Shown here: positions 1 through 6,240 of the stretch, piece after piece | Layout: each line of letters begins with the position of its first letter | How positions within the stretch are numbered: position 1 is the stretch's first letter | DNA from: a virus | Length of the DNA: 31,346 nt | Virus record (IMG/VR): IMGVR_UViG_3300024999_000283 | Span: 1-31,346 of that record | Direction: 5' to 3' (one strand) | Translations under genes and position numbers: made by a program | The notes under the pieces: generated by a model | Told to the model about the DNA's origin: nothing | Seen by the model: only the letters and a program-made list of their open reading frames with translations | Databases searched by the model: none

Positions 1-2
1 AA

Positions 3-185
3 GGGGTAGCTGATGCAGCAGTTATCAAAGCAAAAGGTGAAGCAGAAGCTAATAATCTATTACAAGCATCTTTAACTGATACACTTGTTAAATATCAATC
101 TGTATTGAAATGGAATGGAGCATATCCGCAAGTTGTTGGTGGAAATCAAATGATTCAATTGCCAATTACAGATGGATCAAAATAA
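3..185 (+). CDS. SPFH/Band 7 (prohibitin-like) protein, C-terminal end
   Basis: The reading frame enters from the left edge and stops at 183-185. About 60 residues are visible: an Ala/Glu/Lys-rich helix (AKGEAEANNLL) leading to a WNGAYPQV-x-GG-NQMIQLP tail. This layout, a coiled-coil helix followed by a W-N/D-G-x-x-P turn and a Gly-rich end, is typical of the C-terminus of phage and bacterial SPFH/Band 7 proteins, which form membrane-associated oligomers. The membrane anchor and SPFH domain would lie upstream of the window. The role in phage is not established. The family call rests only on the tail. Confidence 0.6.
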   Translation, partial: GVADAAVIKAKGEAEANNLLQASLTDTLVKYQSVLKWNGAYPQVVGGNQMIQLPITDGSK

Positions 186-226
186 TAAGTAATAATAAAT
201 TCAAAAAAAAGAAAGAGGTAATAAAT

Positions 227-472
227 ATGTTTAGTAAATTAATTGAATTAGTGATGTCAAATCCTAAGTTAGCTAAACCAATGGCGAGTGAATTGGTTGA
301 TCAATATAAGCCTCTATTGTATGGAGTTGCTGAAGAATTCTTCAATATCTACAAGGATTATGCTAACAATACTGAATATTTTGCTACTACTGCAACTGCT
401 AAAAAGAATCAGTATGATTCTTATATTGCTATTGGGTTTAGTCCAGAGCAATCTATGAGTTTAGTATATTAA
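227..472 (+). CDS. small hypothetical protein, 81 aa
   Basis: The start is the ATG of MFSKLIELV because a GAAAGAGG ribosome binding site lies about 10 nt upstream; an in-frame ATG at 110 would overlap the SPFH gene and has no such site. The protein is mostly helical with no signal peptide or long hydrophobic run. It follows the SPFH gene after 41 nt and is probably co-transcribed with it, so it could be a partner of that protein. The family was not recognised. Confidence 0.7.
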   Translation: MFSKLIELVMSNPKLAKPMASELVDQYKPLLYGVAEEFFNIYKDYANNTEYFATTATAKKNQYDSYIAIGFSPEQSMSLVY

Positions 473-525
473 ATAAATTATCTTCTGGGGTAAAATCTAA
501 GAAGTAATTATAAGATTTGGGATAT

Positions 526-543
526 GGGGAGTTAATTCTCCCC
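526..543 (+). other. intercistronic hairpin, TTAATT loop
   Basis: GGGGAG and CTCCCC form a perfect 6-bp GC-rich stem around a TTAATT loop in the gap after the 227-472 gene. It is followed by CCTTAAATAAAA, so there is no U-tract and it is a poor intrinsic terminator. It stands out in this AT-rich sequence. It may protect mRNA 3' ends or attenuate transcription weakly (inference). Confidence 0.5.
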
Positions 544-572
544 CTTAAATAAAAATAGGAGAGTGTTAAACA

Positions 573-857
573 GTGGATATAAATAAAACCATAAAAAAAC
601 TTGAAGAATATAAGGCGTATGAGCGTAGTATAGACCCATTTAATATTGAAATGAACAGATTGATGAGCGATGTATATCCTTATGAAAAATTGTATAGTAT
701 TTTTAAACTAGGTCAAGCACAAATGTTAGCAATATTTAAAAATAATTTATATAAATATTTCTGCAATGATGATAAAGATTATGTTGATGCTATTGTTAAA
801 CAGTCAAAAGAAGATATAGAAATGAAAAGTTTTTTGGATATCTTGATTAAAGAATAA
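573..857 (+). CDS. hypothetical protein, 94 aa
   Basis: Starts with GTG, chosen because AGGAGAG lies about 9 nt upstream and no ATG is available nearby in frame. The product is a charged, helix-rich soluble protein (VDINKTIKKLEEYKAY at the start) with no Cys cluster, membrane segment or recognised motif. It sits in a same-strand run of small genes 20-100 nt apart, consistent with one early operon. Function unknown. Confidence 0.7.
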   Translation: MDINKTIKKLEEYKAYERSIDPFNIEMNRLMSDVYPYEKLYSIFKLGQAQMLAIFKNNLYKYFCNDDKDYVDAIVKQSKEDIEMKSFLDILIKE

Positions 858-886
858 ATTATTAGATTAAAAGGAGAATGATAAAT

Positions 887-1135
887 ATGTATGGAATTAA
901 TAAAATAAATACTGAAGATATGCAAATTGGGAATTATGCTTATAGTAATTATACGGGACAATGGTATATAGTTTCTGCACTACCTAATTTTATTAAAGAA
1001 GGTTATCATATTTATGCCTTAATAAGATTAGATGGGCAAGGATATTATTATAAGAGTGAATCACTGAAAGAATTAAAAAATAATATTTTTAATGATGGTG
1101 GTGAAACAATTATTTATAAAGATTTTAATTGTTGA
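887..1135 (+). CDS. hypothetical protein, 82 aa
   Basis: Two in-frame ATGs are possible, at 878 and 887. GGAG at 873-876 is 1 nt from the first and 10 nt from the second, so 887 (MYGINKINTEDM) is preferred. The middle of the protein (NYTGQWYIVSALPN, then YHIYALIRLDGQG) reads as beta strands and could be a small SH3-like barrel; this is inference from pattern only. It is likely part of the surrounding small-gene operon. Function unknown. Confidence 0.65.
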   Translation: MYGINKINTEDMQIGNYAYSNYTGQWYIVSALPNFIKEGYHIYALIRLDGQGYYYKSESLKELKNNIFNDGGETIIYKDFNC

Positions 1136-1177
1136 ATAAAAAAATTCAATTCATTGATGTTACAAAAGGAGAAAAAT

Positions 1178-1447
1178 ATGGAGTCTCAATATATAGAATT
1201 TACAAATAGAAGTAGAATTAATGTTATTAAAACAGAAAATAATATCAGAGGGAGAGTAAGAAGTATTATGGATTTAAAGAAAGCACAGGCAACAAAAGGT
1301 GGGAAAATACATATTGCATATCTAAATTCTAATATGAGTCTATGCTTACAATATATTGGGACAGAAGTACAAAATATTCAAGATAAAAATATAACTTGTA
1401 AAAAGTGTTTAAAAGCTTATCAAAAGATAGAAAAGGCGAATAAATGA
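1178..1447 (+). CDS. hypothetical protein with a single CxxC, 89 aa
   Basis: The ATG at 1178 follows AAAAGGAG with good spacing; an in-frame ATG at 1154 lies before that site and is rejected. The C-terminal part holds a TCKKC pair, which alone is not enough for a zinc finger but could pair in a dimer. The stop overlaps the next start as ATGA, indicating translational coupling with the 1444 gene. Function unknown. Confidence 0.65.
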   Translation: MESQYIEFTNRSRINVIKTENNIRGRVRSIMDLKKAQATKGGKIHIAYLNSNMSLCLQYIGTEVQNIQDKNITCKKCLKAYQKIEKANK

Positions 1448-1668
1448 AAAGATTAGAAAAAGCATATCGACAATATCCGAATGGAATAGTTTTATCAAAA
1501 GGCAATGTGTTAATAAAAGATATGTTAATTGAAGATTGTTGCCCATATTTTCTAGATTGTGGAGAAGATGATTTGGATGAAGAAACTAAAATTGGTGATT
1601 ATGGTAATATTAAAGGTTGTCGAGGGATTACTTGTGAACGATGTTGGGATGAAGAATATGTCCTTTGA
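1444..1668 (+). CDS. small Cys-rich protein with CxxCW tail, 74 aa
   Basis: Begins inside the stop of the preceding gene (ATGA). Six cysteines: CCPYFLDC in the middle, then GCRGITCERCW near the C-terminus. The C-x-G-x2-C-x2-C-W end followed by acidic residues recurs in many tiny phage proteins and resembles the SCNECW tail of the 23531 gene in this window. The cysteines probably bind a metal (inference). Function unknown. Confidence 0.65.
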   Translation: MKRLEKAYRQYPNGIVLSKGNVLIKDMLIEDCCPYFLDCGEDDLDEETKIGDYGNIKGCRGITCERCWDEEYVL

Positions 1669-1682
1669 ATCATTCATTTCAA

Positions 1683-1751
1683 ATGACAAAAGAAAAGAAG
1701 TTTGACTTAAATTTTTACAGAGAACTTGAAGAACATAGATTTAGAAAATAA
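1683..1751 (+). CDS. possible 22-aa peptide
   Basis: A short ORF (MTKEKKFDLNFY and on) fills the gap between two better supported genes. It is highly charged and looks protein-like, but no ribosome binding site precedes its ATG, so expression would depend on coupling to the upstream gene. Weak support. Confidence 0.25.
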   Translation: MTKEKKFDLNFYRELEEHRFRK

Positions 1752-1778
1752 ATTTAAATAGAAAGGAGAACCACATTA

Positions 1779-1928
1779 ATGTTAATTCATTGCAGAAATT
1801 CGCTTTGTAAATATTATTGGGAAGATTCATGTACTATTATTTTAGAAAATAAACTTGTAGCACTCGATGAGAATGGTAAATGTGAAGAGCAAAAAGAAGG
1901 GATTAGCGATTATTATAAAGAAGGATGA
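1779..1928 (+). CDS. small Cys-rich protein, 49 aa
   Basis: GAAAGGAG lies about 10 nt before the ATG. The sequence has a spaced Cys pattern, HCRNSLC-x3-YWEDSC, and a later GKC, similar to tiny phage proteins with a C-x4-C-x7-C-x(n)-C layout that probably bind zinc. It is the last gene before promoter P1. Function unknown. Confidence 0.6.
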   Translation: MLIHCRNSLCKYYWEDSCTIILENKLVALDENGKCEEQKEGISDYYKEG

Positions 1929-1955
1929 TTTTATTAAATATAAAAATAAAAATAT

Positions 1956-1984
1956 TTGACATTGGTATGATAATGGAGTATAAT
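1956..1984 (+). promoter_or_regulatory. promoter P1, sigma-A type
   Basis: TTGACA, a 17-bp spacer and TATAAT: both hexamers and the spacer match the consensus exactly. An A/T-rich tract precedes the -35 box and could act as an UP element. The first gene downstream starts at 2023. The perfect match implies strong recognition by host RNA polymerase early in infection. Confidence 0.85.
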
Positions 1985-2022
1985 TATTATGAGTCAAAAA
2001 TTAAAAGAAGGGAGAATTAAAT

Positions 2023-2277
2023 ATGGCTGATTTAGTAGTTGGACGGTCAGAAGGGTTTGCTTATTCTAATAATAATCTTACATATAAGCAATTTAAACAA
2101 GTTAAACCAATTCTAAGAGAAACAGATACACACTTTATTGACTTGATGATCGAAGAGATTAAAAATTCTAAGAGTGATAAGGAACTTAAAGATGTTCTAT
2201 ATAAGGTTTATATTACTACACAATATGATTCTATGGTAAGAGCAGAGTTCAATAATTATTATATAAATACAAAATAA
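2023..2277 (+). CDS. hypothetical protein, 84 aa
   Basis: First gene after promoter P1; GAAGGGAG precedes the ATG with good spacing. Mostly helical and charged (EEIKNSKSDKELKDVLYKV), without recognisable motifs, cysteines or membrane segments. Being first under a consensus promoter suggests high early expression. Function unknown. Confidence 0.7.
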   Translation: MADLVVGRSEGFAYSNNNLTYKQFKQVKPILRETDTHFIDLMIEEIKNSKSDKELKDVLYKVYITTQYDSMVRAEFNNYYINTK

Positions 2278-2312
2278 AAATATTTACTTTGAATCGAGGT
2301 GATTAGTCTTAA

Positions 2313-2798
2313 TTGAATTTTAATAGACCACGAAACGAAACAGAAACACATTTTCTACTAAAAGAAATTAGCAAATATATATTATTTGGTTGGGGTTATA
2401 AAATGTTAGCCACAGAAGTACATGGTATGTGGGATTTAGATATTGGCAAGAAACGAAAAGAAATAATTGATGCCGTTGGTTTGAAGAATGGATTCTGCTG
2501 TGCTCCTGCAATGAACTATATAATTTGTCCGATAAATACAATTCCTATAGAACTTATTCCTGACAAAGTTGGCTGTATTATTGTTGATCTTGATAATTTT
2601 GAATTAAAGAAATGGTCACAAAAGATACCAGACATGAAGGGCGTTACATTGGTAAAGAAAGCGCAAAAGAGAATTGATTCCAGGTTTAAAGACGAAGAAG
2701 CATATAGGAAATGGTGTGAAAAGAGCATAGAAGGAATTGCTTATAGGTCTACTAGTGAATTGTTGTTTTGGAGGAACTATATTGAGTTTAGTAAGTAG
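2313..2798 (+). CDS. PD-(D/E)XK/MmcB-like protein with a probable core deletion, 161 aa
   Basis: TTG start; a stop codon lies directly upstream in frame, and GAGGTGATT is the likely ribosome binding site. The N-terminus (RNETETHFLLKEISKYIL, then GYKMLATEVHG) and the IIDAVGL strand resemble MmcB-like PD-(D/E)XK nuclease-fold proteins found in phages. In that family a catalytic E-x-K strand (VEVKVSxxDF type) normally follows the IDAVG strand before the GFC-x-A motif. Here IIDAVGL runs straight into KNGFCCAPAMNY, so that segment appears to be missing, leaving the Asp but no Glu-Lys. The protein may be catalytically dead. The family assignment is from memory of conserved blocks and is moderate. 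Confidence 0.55.
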   Translation: MNFNRPRNETETHFLLKEISKYILFGWGYKMLATEVHGMWDLDIGKKRKEIIDAVGLKNGFCCAPAMNYIICPINTIPIELIPDKVGCIIVDLDNFELKKWSQKIPDMKGVTLVKKAQKRIDSRFKDEEAYRKWCEKSIEGIAYRSTSELLFWRNYIEFSK

Positions 2799-2832
2799 AA
2801 TATAATTAATAATAAGCGGGAGGATATAATGA

Positions 2833-3267
2833 TTGGATAATGTAAACATAGAAAAAGAAACATCAAATCCGTATGAAAATAAATATGGTTCAAGAGAAGT
2901 ATATAATTATGAAATATATGATAATAATGACAATCTTATTACAAGAATTGATACAGTACAAAAAGATGCTTTAATTATTGTAAATGGTAGATGTTTATTA
3001 AGGGTTTCAGATGCATTGATTGATAAGAAGTTTTTAGATTATGTTTGTAAGAATACACAATTCGAAGGATACATAAAAGCCAATACCATATTTAGAGATT
3101 CCAAAGGAATGAATGACCATGATGTATTTTTGAGTCTTCCAAAGGTAAAGTTGATTAATTATATCGTAAGAAATGTGATAGGGGAATTTACAGTTGTTAG
3201 CTTTATGTTTGAGACATTCCCTATTAACGATTCAAAAGATTCAGCATTTGTGTTTGATGTTGAGTAA
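2833..3267 (+). CDS. hypothetical protein, 144 aa
   Basis: TTG start, chosen because GGGAGG is about 8 nt upstream; the ATG four bases earlier opens only a four-codon frame. Predominantly beta-strand-like sequence with alternating hydrophobics (YNYEIYDNNDNLITRID; FTVVSFMFETFP). No recognised family. It lies in the P1 transcription unit between the nuclease-like gene and a run of short ORFs. Confidence 0.65.
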   Translation: MDNVNIEKETSNPYENKYGSREVYNYEIYDNNDNLITRIDTVQKDALIIVNGRCLLRVSDALIDKKFLDYVCKNTQFEGYIKANTIFRDSKGMNDHDVFLSLPKVKLINYIVRNVIGEFTVVSFMFETFPINDSKDSAFVFDVE

Positions 3268-3310
3268 TAGGTTGAAAGTTTAGTTTTAAGGGATGGGAAA
3301 GGAGGTAAAA

Positions 3311-3514
3311 ATGAATAAAAATAAAATGCTATTGACTATATTAATGGGCGTTTTAGTAGAAGAATATAAATATAGACCAACGCAATTATCTAATGCAATG
3401 GGAGATAAATATGAATTATATCTATCTTGGGCTAAAAATACTCAAAAACAAAGTGATGAAGAAATAGAAAAAGCAATATATGAATTATTTTTAGAATACG
3501 TTAATTTACTTTAA
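3311..3514 (+). CDS. hypothetical protein, 67 aa
   Basis: The ATG at 3311 follows AAAGGAGG; an earlier in-frame ATG at 3293 lies before that site. The N-terminus has a short hydrophobic stretch (MLLTILMGVLV) too short and too charged around it to be a confident membrane segment, then helical charged sequence. Function unknown. Confidence 0.65.
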   Translation: MNKNKMLLTILMGVLVEEYKYRPTQLSNAMGDKYELYLSWAKNTQKQSDEEIEKAIYELFLEYVNLL

Positions 3515-3543
3515 ATCAGTTATTTTATTTGAGGAGGTGAATT

Positions 3544-3708
3544 ATGGACGAAGACTTTATAAAAAACTTGAAAATTTTTATGGAAGATTATGAAAAGCTA
3601 AATAAGTTTTGTAAAGAAATGTTTAATGATAAGTTAATTTCTGACAAAGTTAAAAATGTGTATTCAGAAAAATATAATGCTCTTAATATTCATAGAATTG
3701 GTAAATAA
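3544..3708 (+). CDS. hypothetical protein, 54 aa
   Basis: A short ORF (MDEDFIKNLKIF and on) preceded by GAGGAGGTG with tight but normal spacing. Helical, charged, no motifs. The strong ribosome binding site and fit between neighbours support it as a real gene. Function unknown. Confidence 0.6.
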   Translation: MDEDFIKNLKIFMEDYEKLNKFCKEMFNDKLISDKVKNVYSEKYNALNIHRIGK

Positions 3709-3725
3709 TTAAGGAGGTAATAATC

Positions 3726-3902
3726 ATAAGAAAAGTAAGATTCCTAAAAGACCCTAATTCATTCAAGAAAGATACTTATAGAGTTATTATGGAAGAAACT
3801 GCATTGCATTATCGTATTCAAGTTAATTTGGATAGGGATGAGTTATATTGGTTGAATAAAATAGATAATGGAGATTTGTTTCAGGTAGTAGAGAGGAGTT
3901 AG
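3726..3902 (+). CDS. hypothetical protein, 58 aa, apparent ATA start
   Basis: AAGGAGG is 8 nt before an ATA at 3726. The frame (IRKVRFLKDPNSF and on) is open for 59 codons to a TAG just before the next gene. No ATG, GTG or TTG exists in frame between the upstream TAA and the 22nd codon; the first ATG would remove a third of the protein and has no ribosome binding site. The protein continues as TYRVIMEETALHYR and ends QVVERS. Function unknown; notable mainly for its start codon. Confidence 0.6.
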   Translation: MRKVRFLKDPNSFKKDTYRVIMEETALHYRIQVNLDRDELYWLNKIDNGDLFQVVERS

Positions 3903-3905
3903 AGA

Positions 3906-4631
3906 ATGAAGAGAGAAGATATTATTGTGGGAATGAAGGTTGTCCCTCATTCAAAAAGTGTTCCTAATTATGGAAATTTGGAGAATAGTCATTTTTGGAA
4001 ACAGGCAAAACAAAATAATCAATATTATTTATTTGTTATTGAAATTAGAAATAATAAAATTGTTTTAAGTGTTGATAATACAGGTATTTTTGGAGATTTT
4101 TTCTTACCAGAAGATTTTGAACAATACATAGAGAATAATACGAATCAAGAAAATGATAATGAAAGTGAGGATATTAAAATGAAGAAATCAGAGTTAAATA
4201 GTTCAATGCTTTTTAAAATGAGAAATGGTAATTTATGTGTTTTACTGGAAACAATTGATGATAAGGTGTTTTATAAGAGACAAGAGATTATAGATGGTTC
4301 ATATTCTGGTCAAATTTCGTTGAATGATTATAATGATGATATATCACTTATAGGAGATCAATATGAATCTGACTTAGAGTATGAAATTGTAGCTATTAAA
4401 CAATGTCAAAGTTGCACAGAATCACTACGATTAGTTGTCATTAGTACAGAACCAGAAGAATGGGATTGGGTTGAAGAGGTAGCAAAACAAGTAAAAGAGG
4501 AAATAGTAGAAAACACTGTCCAAAATATCACAATTAATATTACCATTGACTCATCTAATAAAGATTCGTCACAATTTAGAGAATTGATTAATGGACTTAG
4601 CAAATATGCAACTCAATATTCAAAAGTGTAA
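3906..4631 (+). CDS. two-domain hypothetical phage protein, 241 aa
   Basis: The ATG is preceded by GAGAGGAG. The sequence looks like two small beta-rich units joined by a Glu/Asn-rich linker near residues 75-92: an N-terminal unit opening KREDIIVGMKVVPHSK and a second opening KKSELNSSMLFKMRNG. Each resembles short stand-alone phage proteins of the 'I-x-x-GM-x-V' SH3-like type, so a fusion is likely (inference). The C-terminal third has EPEEWDWVEE and a low-complexity NITINITID segment. No catalytic motif seen. It is the last gene before promoter P2. Confidence 0.65.
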   Translation: MKREDIIVGMKVVPHSKSVPNYGNLENSHFWKQAKQNNQYYLFVIEIRNNKIVLSVDNTGIFGDFFLPEDFEQYIENNTNQENDNESEDIKMKKSELNSSMLFKMRNGNLCVLLETIDDKVFYKRQEIIDGSYSGQISLNDYNDDISLIGDQYESDLEYEIVAIKQCQSCTESLRLVVISTEPEEWDWVEEVAKQVKEEIVENTVQNITINITIDSSNKDSSQFRELINGLSKYATQYSKV

Positions 4632-4696
4632 AACTGAGAATCAAGCTATGAGTGCGTTACAGGGTTCGGTACTTGGCATGAAATCAAAATTTGGTG

Positions 4697-4721
4697 GGAT
4701 TGTTTGAAAAGGCTTAAATGA
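4697..4721 (+). repeat. short repeated element, copy 1
   Basis: This 25-base stretch matches 26560-26584 at 22 of 26 aligned columns, with the core AAAAGGCTTA identical. It ends 12 nt before the -35 box of promoter P2. The block just upstream (4640-4690) is richer in G and C than its surroundings and has no convincing ORF. It may be a regulatory site or a relic of a duplicated segment. Confidence 0.35.
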
Positions 4722-4733
4722 AAAAATAATTAT

Positions 4734-4762
4734 TTGACATGGTTTGTTGATTATGATATACT
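4734..4762 (+). promoter_or_regulatory. promoter P2, sigma-A type
   Basis: TTGACA, 17 bp, TATACT: a perfect -35 box and a 5/6 -10 box. It shares an A/T-rich ATTATTTGAC entry with P3. It is the only strong promoter seen before the replication module and leaves a long leader of about 170 nt before the SSB-like gene. Confidence 0.8.
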
Positions 4763-4805
4763 TATTAAGTGATTAAAAATAAATAATATTTTATAGAAAG
4801 GATTG

Positions 4806-4949
4806 ATGCCTATTAAGATGACATCGTTCGGGATGAAACCTATTAAGAGAAATAAAGGGCCAAGTTCTTTCAATATATTTTTTAAAGTTTGTACATTAAA
4901 TAGTAAAATAAAAATATTGAAAGAGGGAATCAATACATATGGCAAATAA
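4806..4949 (+). CDS. possible 47-aa basic leader ORF upstream of the SSB-like gene
   Basis: In the P2 leader an ORF starts MPIKMTSFGMKPIKR and overlaps the start of the next gene by 11 nt. GAAAGGA lies close before the ATG (spacing short; an in-frame ATG at 4818 is an alternative). Its 5' end contains the ten-base repeat CCTATTAAGA twice. It could be a leader peptide coupling translation to the SSB-like gene, or the repeats may act as RNA. Moderate to weak. Confidence 0.35.
   Translation: MPIKMTSFGMKPIKRNKGPSSFNIFFKVCTLNSKIKILKEGINTYGK
4866..4924 (+). promoter_or_regulatory. inverted repeat touching the SSB-like gene's ribosome binding site
   Basis: TCTTTCAATAT (4866-4876) and ATATTGAAAGA (4914-4924) are perfectly complementary 11-mers with a 37-nt loop; T-run and A-run bases can extend the stem past a small bulge. 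The right arm covers the 5' part of the AAAGAGGG ribosome binding site of the 4939 gene, so folding could block its translation. This would suit autoregulation of an ssDNA/RNA-binding protein, by analogy with T4 gp32 (inference). Confidence 0.4.
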
Positions 4950-6165
4950 TACTTTTGAAATAATTGGTAAATTAAATATCGGCAAAGAATCAGAAAAGTT
5001 TAAACCATATAAAGCTACTACCTATGATACTGGTTGGGCAGCAAAAGAATTAATTTTTAATGCTGTTGCAGGGGATAATAGACACATGATGAAAATTAAA
5101 GGTGGATATTTCAGTAATGGAAAAGGAAAAGTATACTCCTTTTCTAAATCTGGAAAATCAGATAGTGGAGAAACTATCAAAGGAGAAAAGTTAGAAATTG
5201 CTTGGGCAGATAGATTTAAACCTGAAATTATAGAAAATGTAGCAGAGTTTAAAAAATTTGTAATTGACTTAGAAGAATATGGACGTAGATTTAAACTTGA
5301 AAAAGCACTAGAAAAATTTAATGAAGGAAGTTTGACTCCAGAAGAAATGGTCGAGTTAGGAACAGAAGACATTTCGCAAGAACTTGAAAATAGTAAAAAT
5401 AAACGCAAAGAATTTATTGCTGAATCTGACTTTGCAGAATATATGCATAAATTAATTATATCTGGAAAGATAGATAATAGATTATTTAGAATCAGCGGAG
5501 ATATTGTTTATTCAGAATATAATGGTAAATTTTATAAAACATTAATACCTAGCAGAATTTATCTTGCTGAAAAAAGTGCGGTTCCATCTTCTACTGGACA
5601 AATAACTGTATTTTACAATAAAGATGGTCTAGATAGCAATAGTTTGAAAGAAAAACAAAAGCATTATATTAATTGCTTTGCTCGTAATTATGATAGTCAA
5701 AGAAAAGCAGAAACTCCTTTCCCAATTCAATTAGTAATTGATGTATCAAAAGATGAGTTGGATGAAAATAATAAGAAACTAAATTCATTAATGGTTAAAC
5801 AATTCACAGTTAAGGATAAAACTTGGAAGGAATTCGGAGTAAAAATAAATCTTCTTGACGGTGCTCAAAAAACTAAAATTACAGACGATATACTGACCGA
5901 TCTTCAAAAAGAATTACTTGAACTTGGTGCTATCACAATGAATGAAATCAGAAAAGAAATTGGTGCAGATGTCTATGGTGAAAAAGTAGAAGAGATGATT
6001 GTTGTTAATGTTGCCAGAGGATTTACCAAAGGAAGTAAACCAACTGTGTTTATTGATAGTGATTTTGTTATTAAACCATTGGAGATAGTGGATAAAAAAG
6101 AAAAAGTAACAGAAGATGAAGAAGACATTTTTGCAGGATTAAATGACTTAGACATTCCTTATTAA
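4939..6165 (+). CDS. putative ssDNA-binding/replication protein, 408 aa
   Basis: Starts at the ATG (MANNTFEIIGKLNIG) after GAAAGAGGG. It does not look like the small OB-fold SSB family: it is much longer, with an N-terminal beta-rich region (about 1-110), a charged helical middle (120-175) and a beta-rich C-terminal half. The end is an acidic tail, EDEEDIFAGLNDLDIPY. The DLDIPY tip closely resembles the D-D-x-I-P-F tip through which bacterial SSBs recruit replisome partners. Its place directly before the ATPase, helicase and primase genes fits a DNA-binding organiser of replication. No catalytic motif seen. The role is inferred from tail and context. Confidence 0.55.
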   Translation: MANNTFEIIGKLNIGKESEKFKPYKATTYDTGWAAKELIFNAVAGDNRHMMKIKGGYFSNGKGKVYSFSKSGKSDSGETIKGEKLEIAWADRFKPEIIENVAEFKKFVIDLEEYGRRFKLEKALEKFNEGSLTPEEMVELGTEDISQELENSKNKRKEFIAESDFAEYMHKLIISGKIDNRLFRISGDIVYSEYNGKFYKTLIPSRIYLAEKSAVPSSTGQITVFYNKDGLDSNSLKEKQKHYINCFARNYDSQRKAETPFPIQLVIDVSKDELDENNKKLNSLMVKQFTVKDKTWKEFGVKINLLDGAQKTKITDDILTDLQKELLELGAITMNEIRKEIGADVYGEKVEEMIVVNVARGFTKGSKPTVFIDSDFVIKPLEIVDKKEKVTEDEEDIFAGLNDLDIPY

Positions 6166-6175
6166 AATATATAAT

Positions 6176-6196
6176 AAAGGGGTGAAATTCCCCTTT
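6176..6196 (+). other. intercistronic hairpin
   Basis: AAAGGGG and CCCCTTT form a 7-bp stem with a TGAAATT loop, 10 nt after the stop of the SSB-like gene. Only three T residues follow the C run, so it would be a weak terminator at most. It may set relative expression of the SSB-like gene and the downstream ATPase or stabilise the upstream mRNA. Confidence 0.5.
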
Positions 6197-6240
6197 CCAA
6201 TACCATTAAATAATAAAATAAAAAAGGGGATTAAAATAAC

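Noticed and set aside
1700-1730. TTGACT in the 1683-1751 region as a promoter
   Set aside because: The sequence 17 bp downstream does not resemble TATAAT.
4640-4720. Possible T-loop-like GGGTTCGG and a tRNA-like feel in a GC-richer block
   Set aside because: No acceptor stem, D-arm or anticodon arm can be folded around it; no tRNA supported.
5022-5408. 128-residue minus-strand frame inside the SSB-like gene
   Set aside because: Ser/Leu/Phe-rich antisense product typical of shadows of Lys/Glu-rich coding sequence; no start signal.
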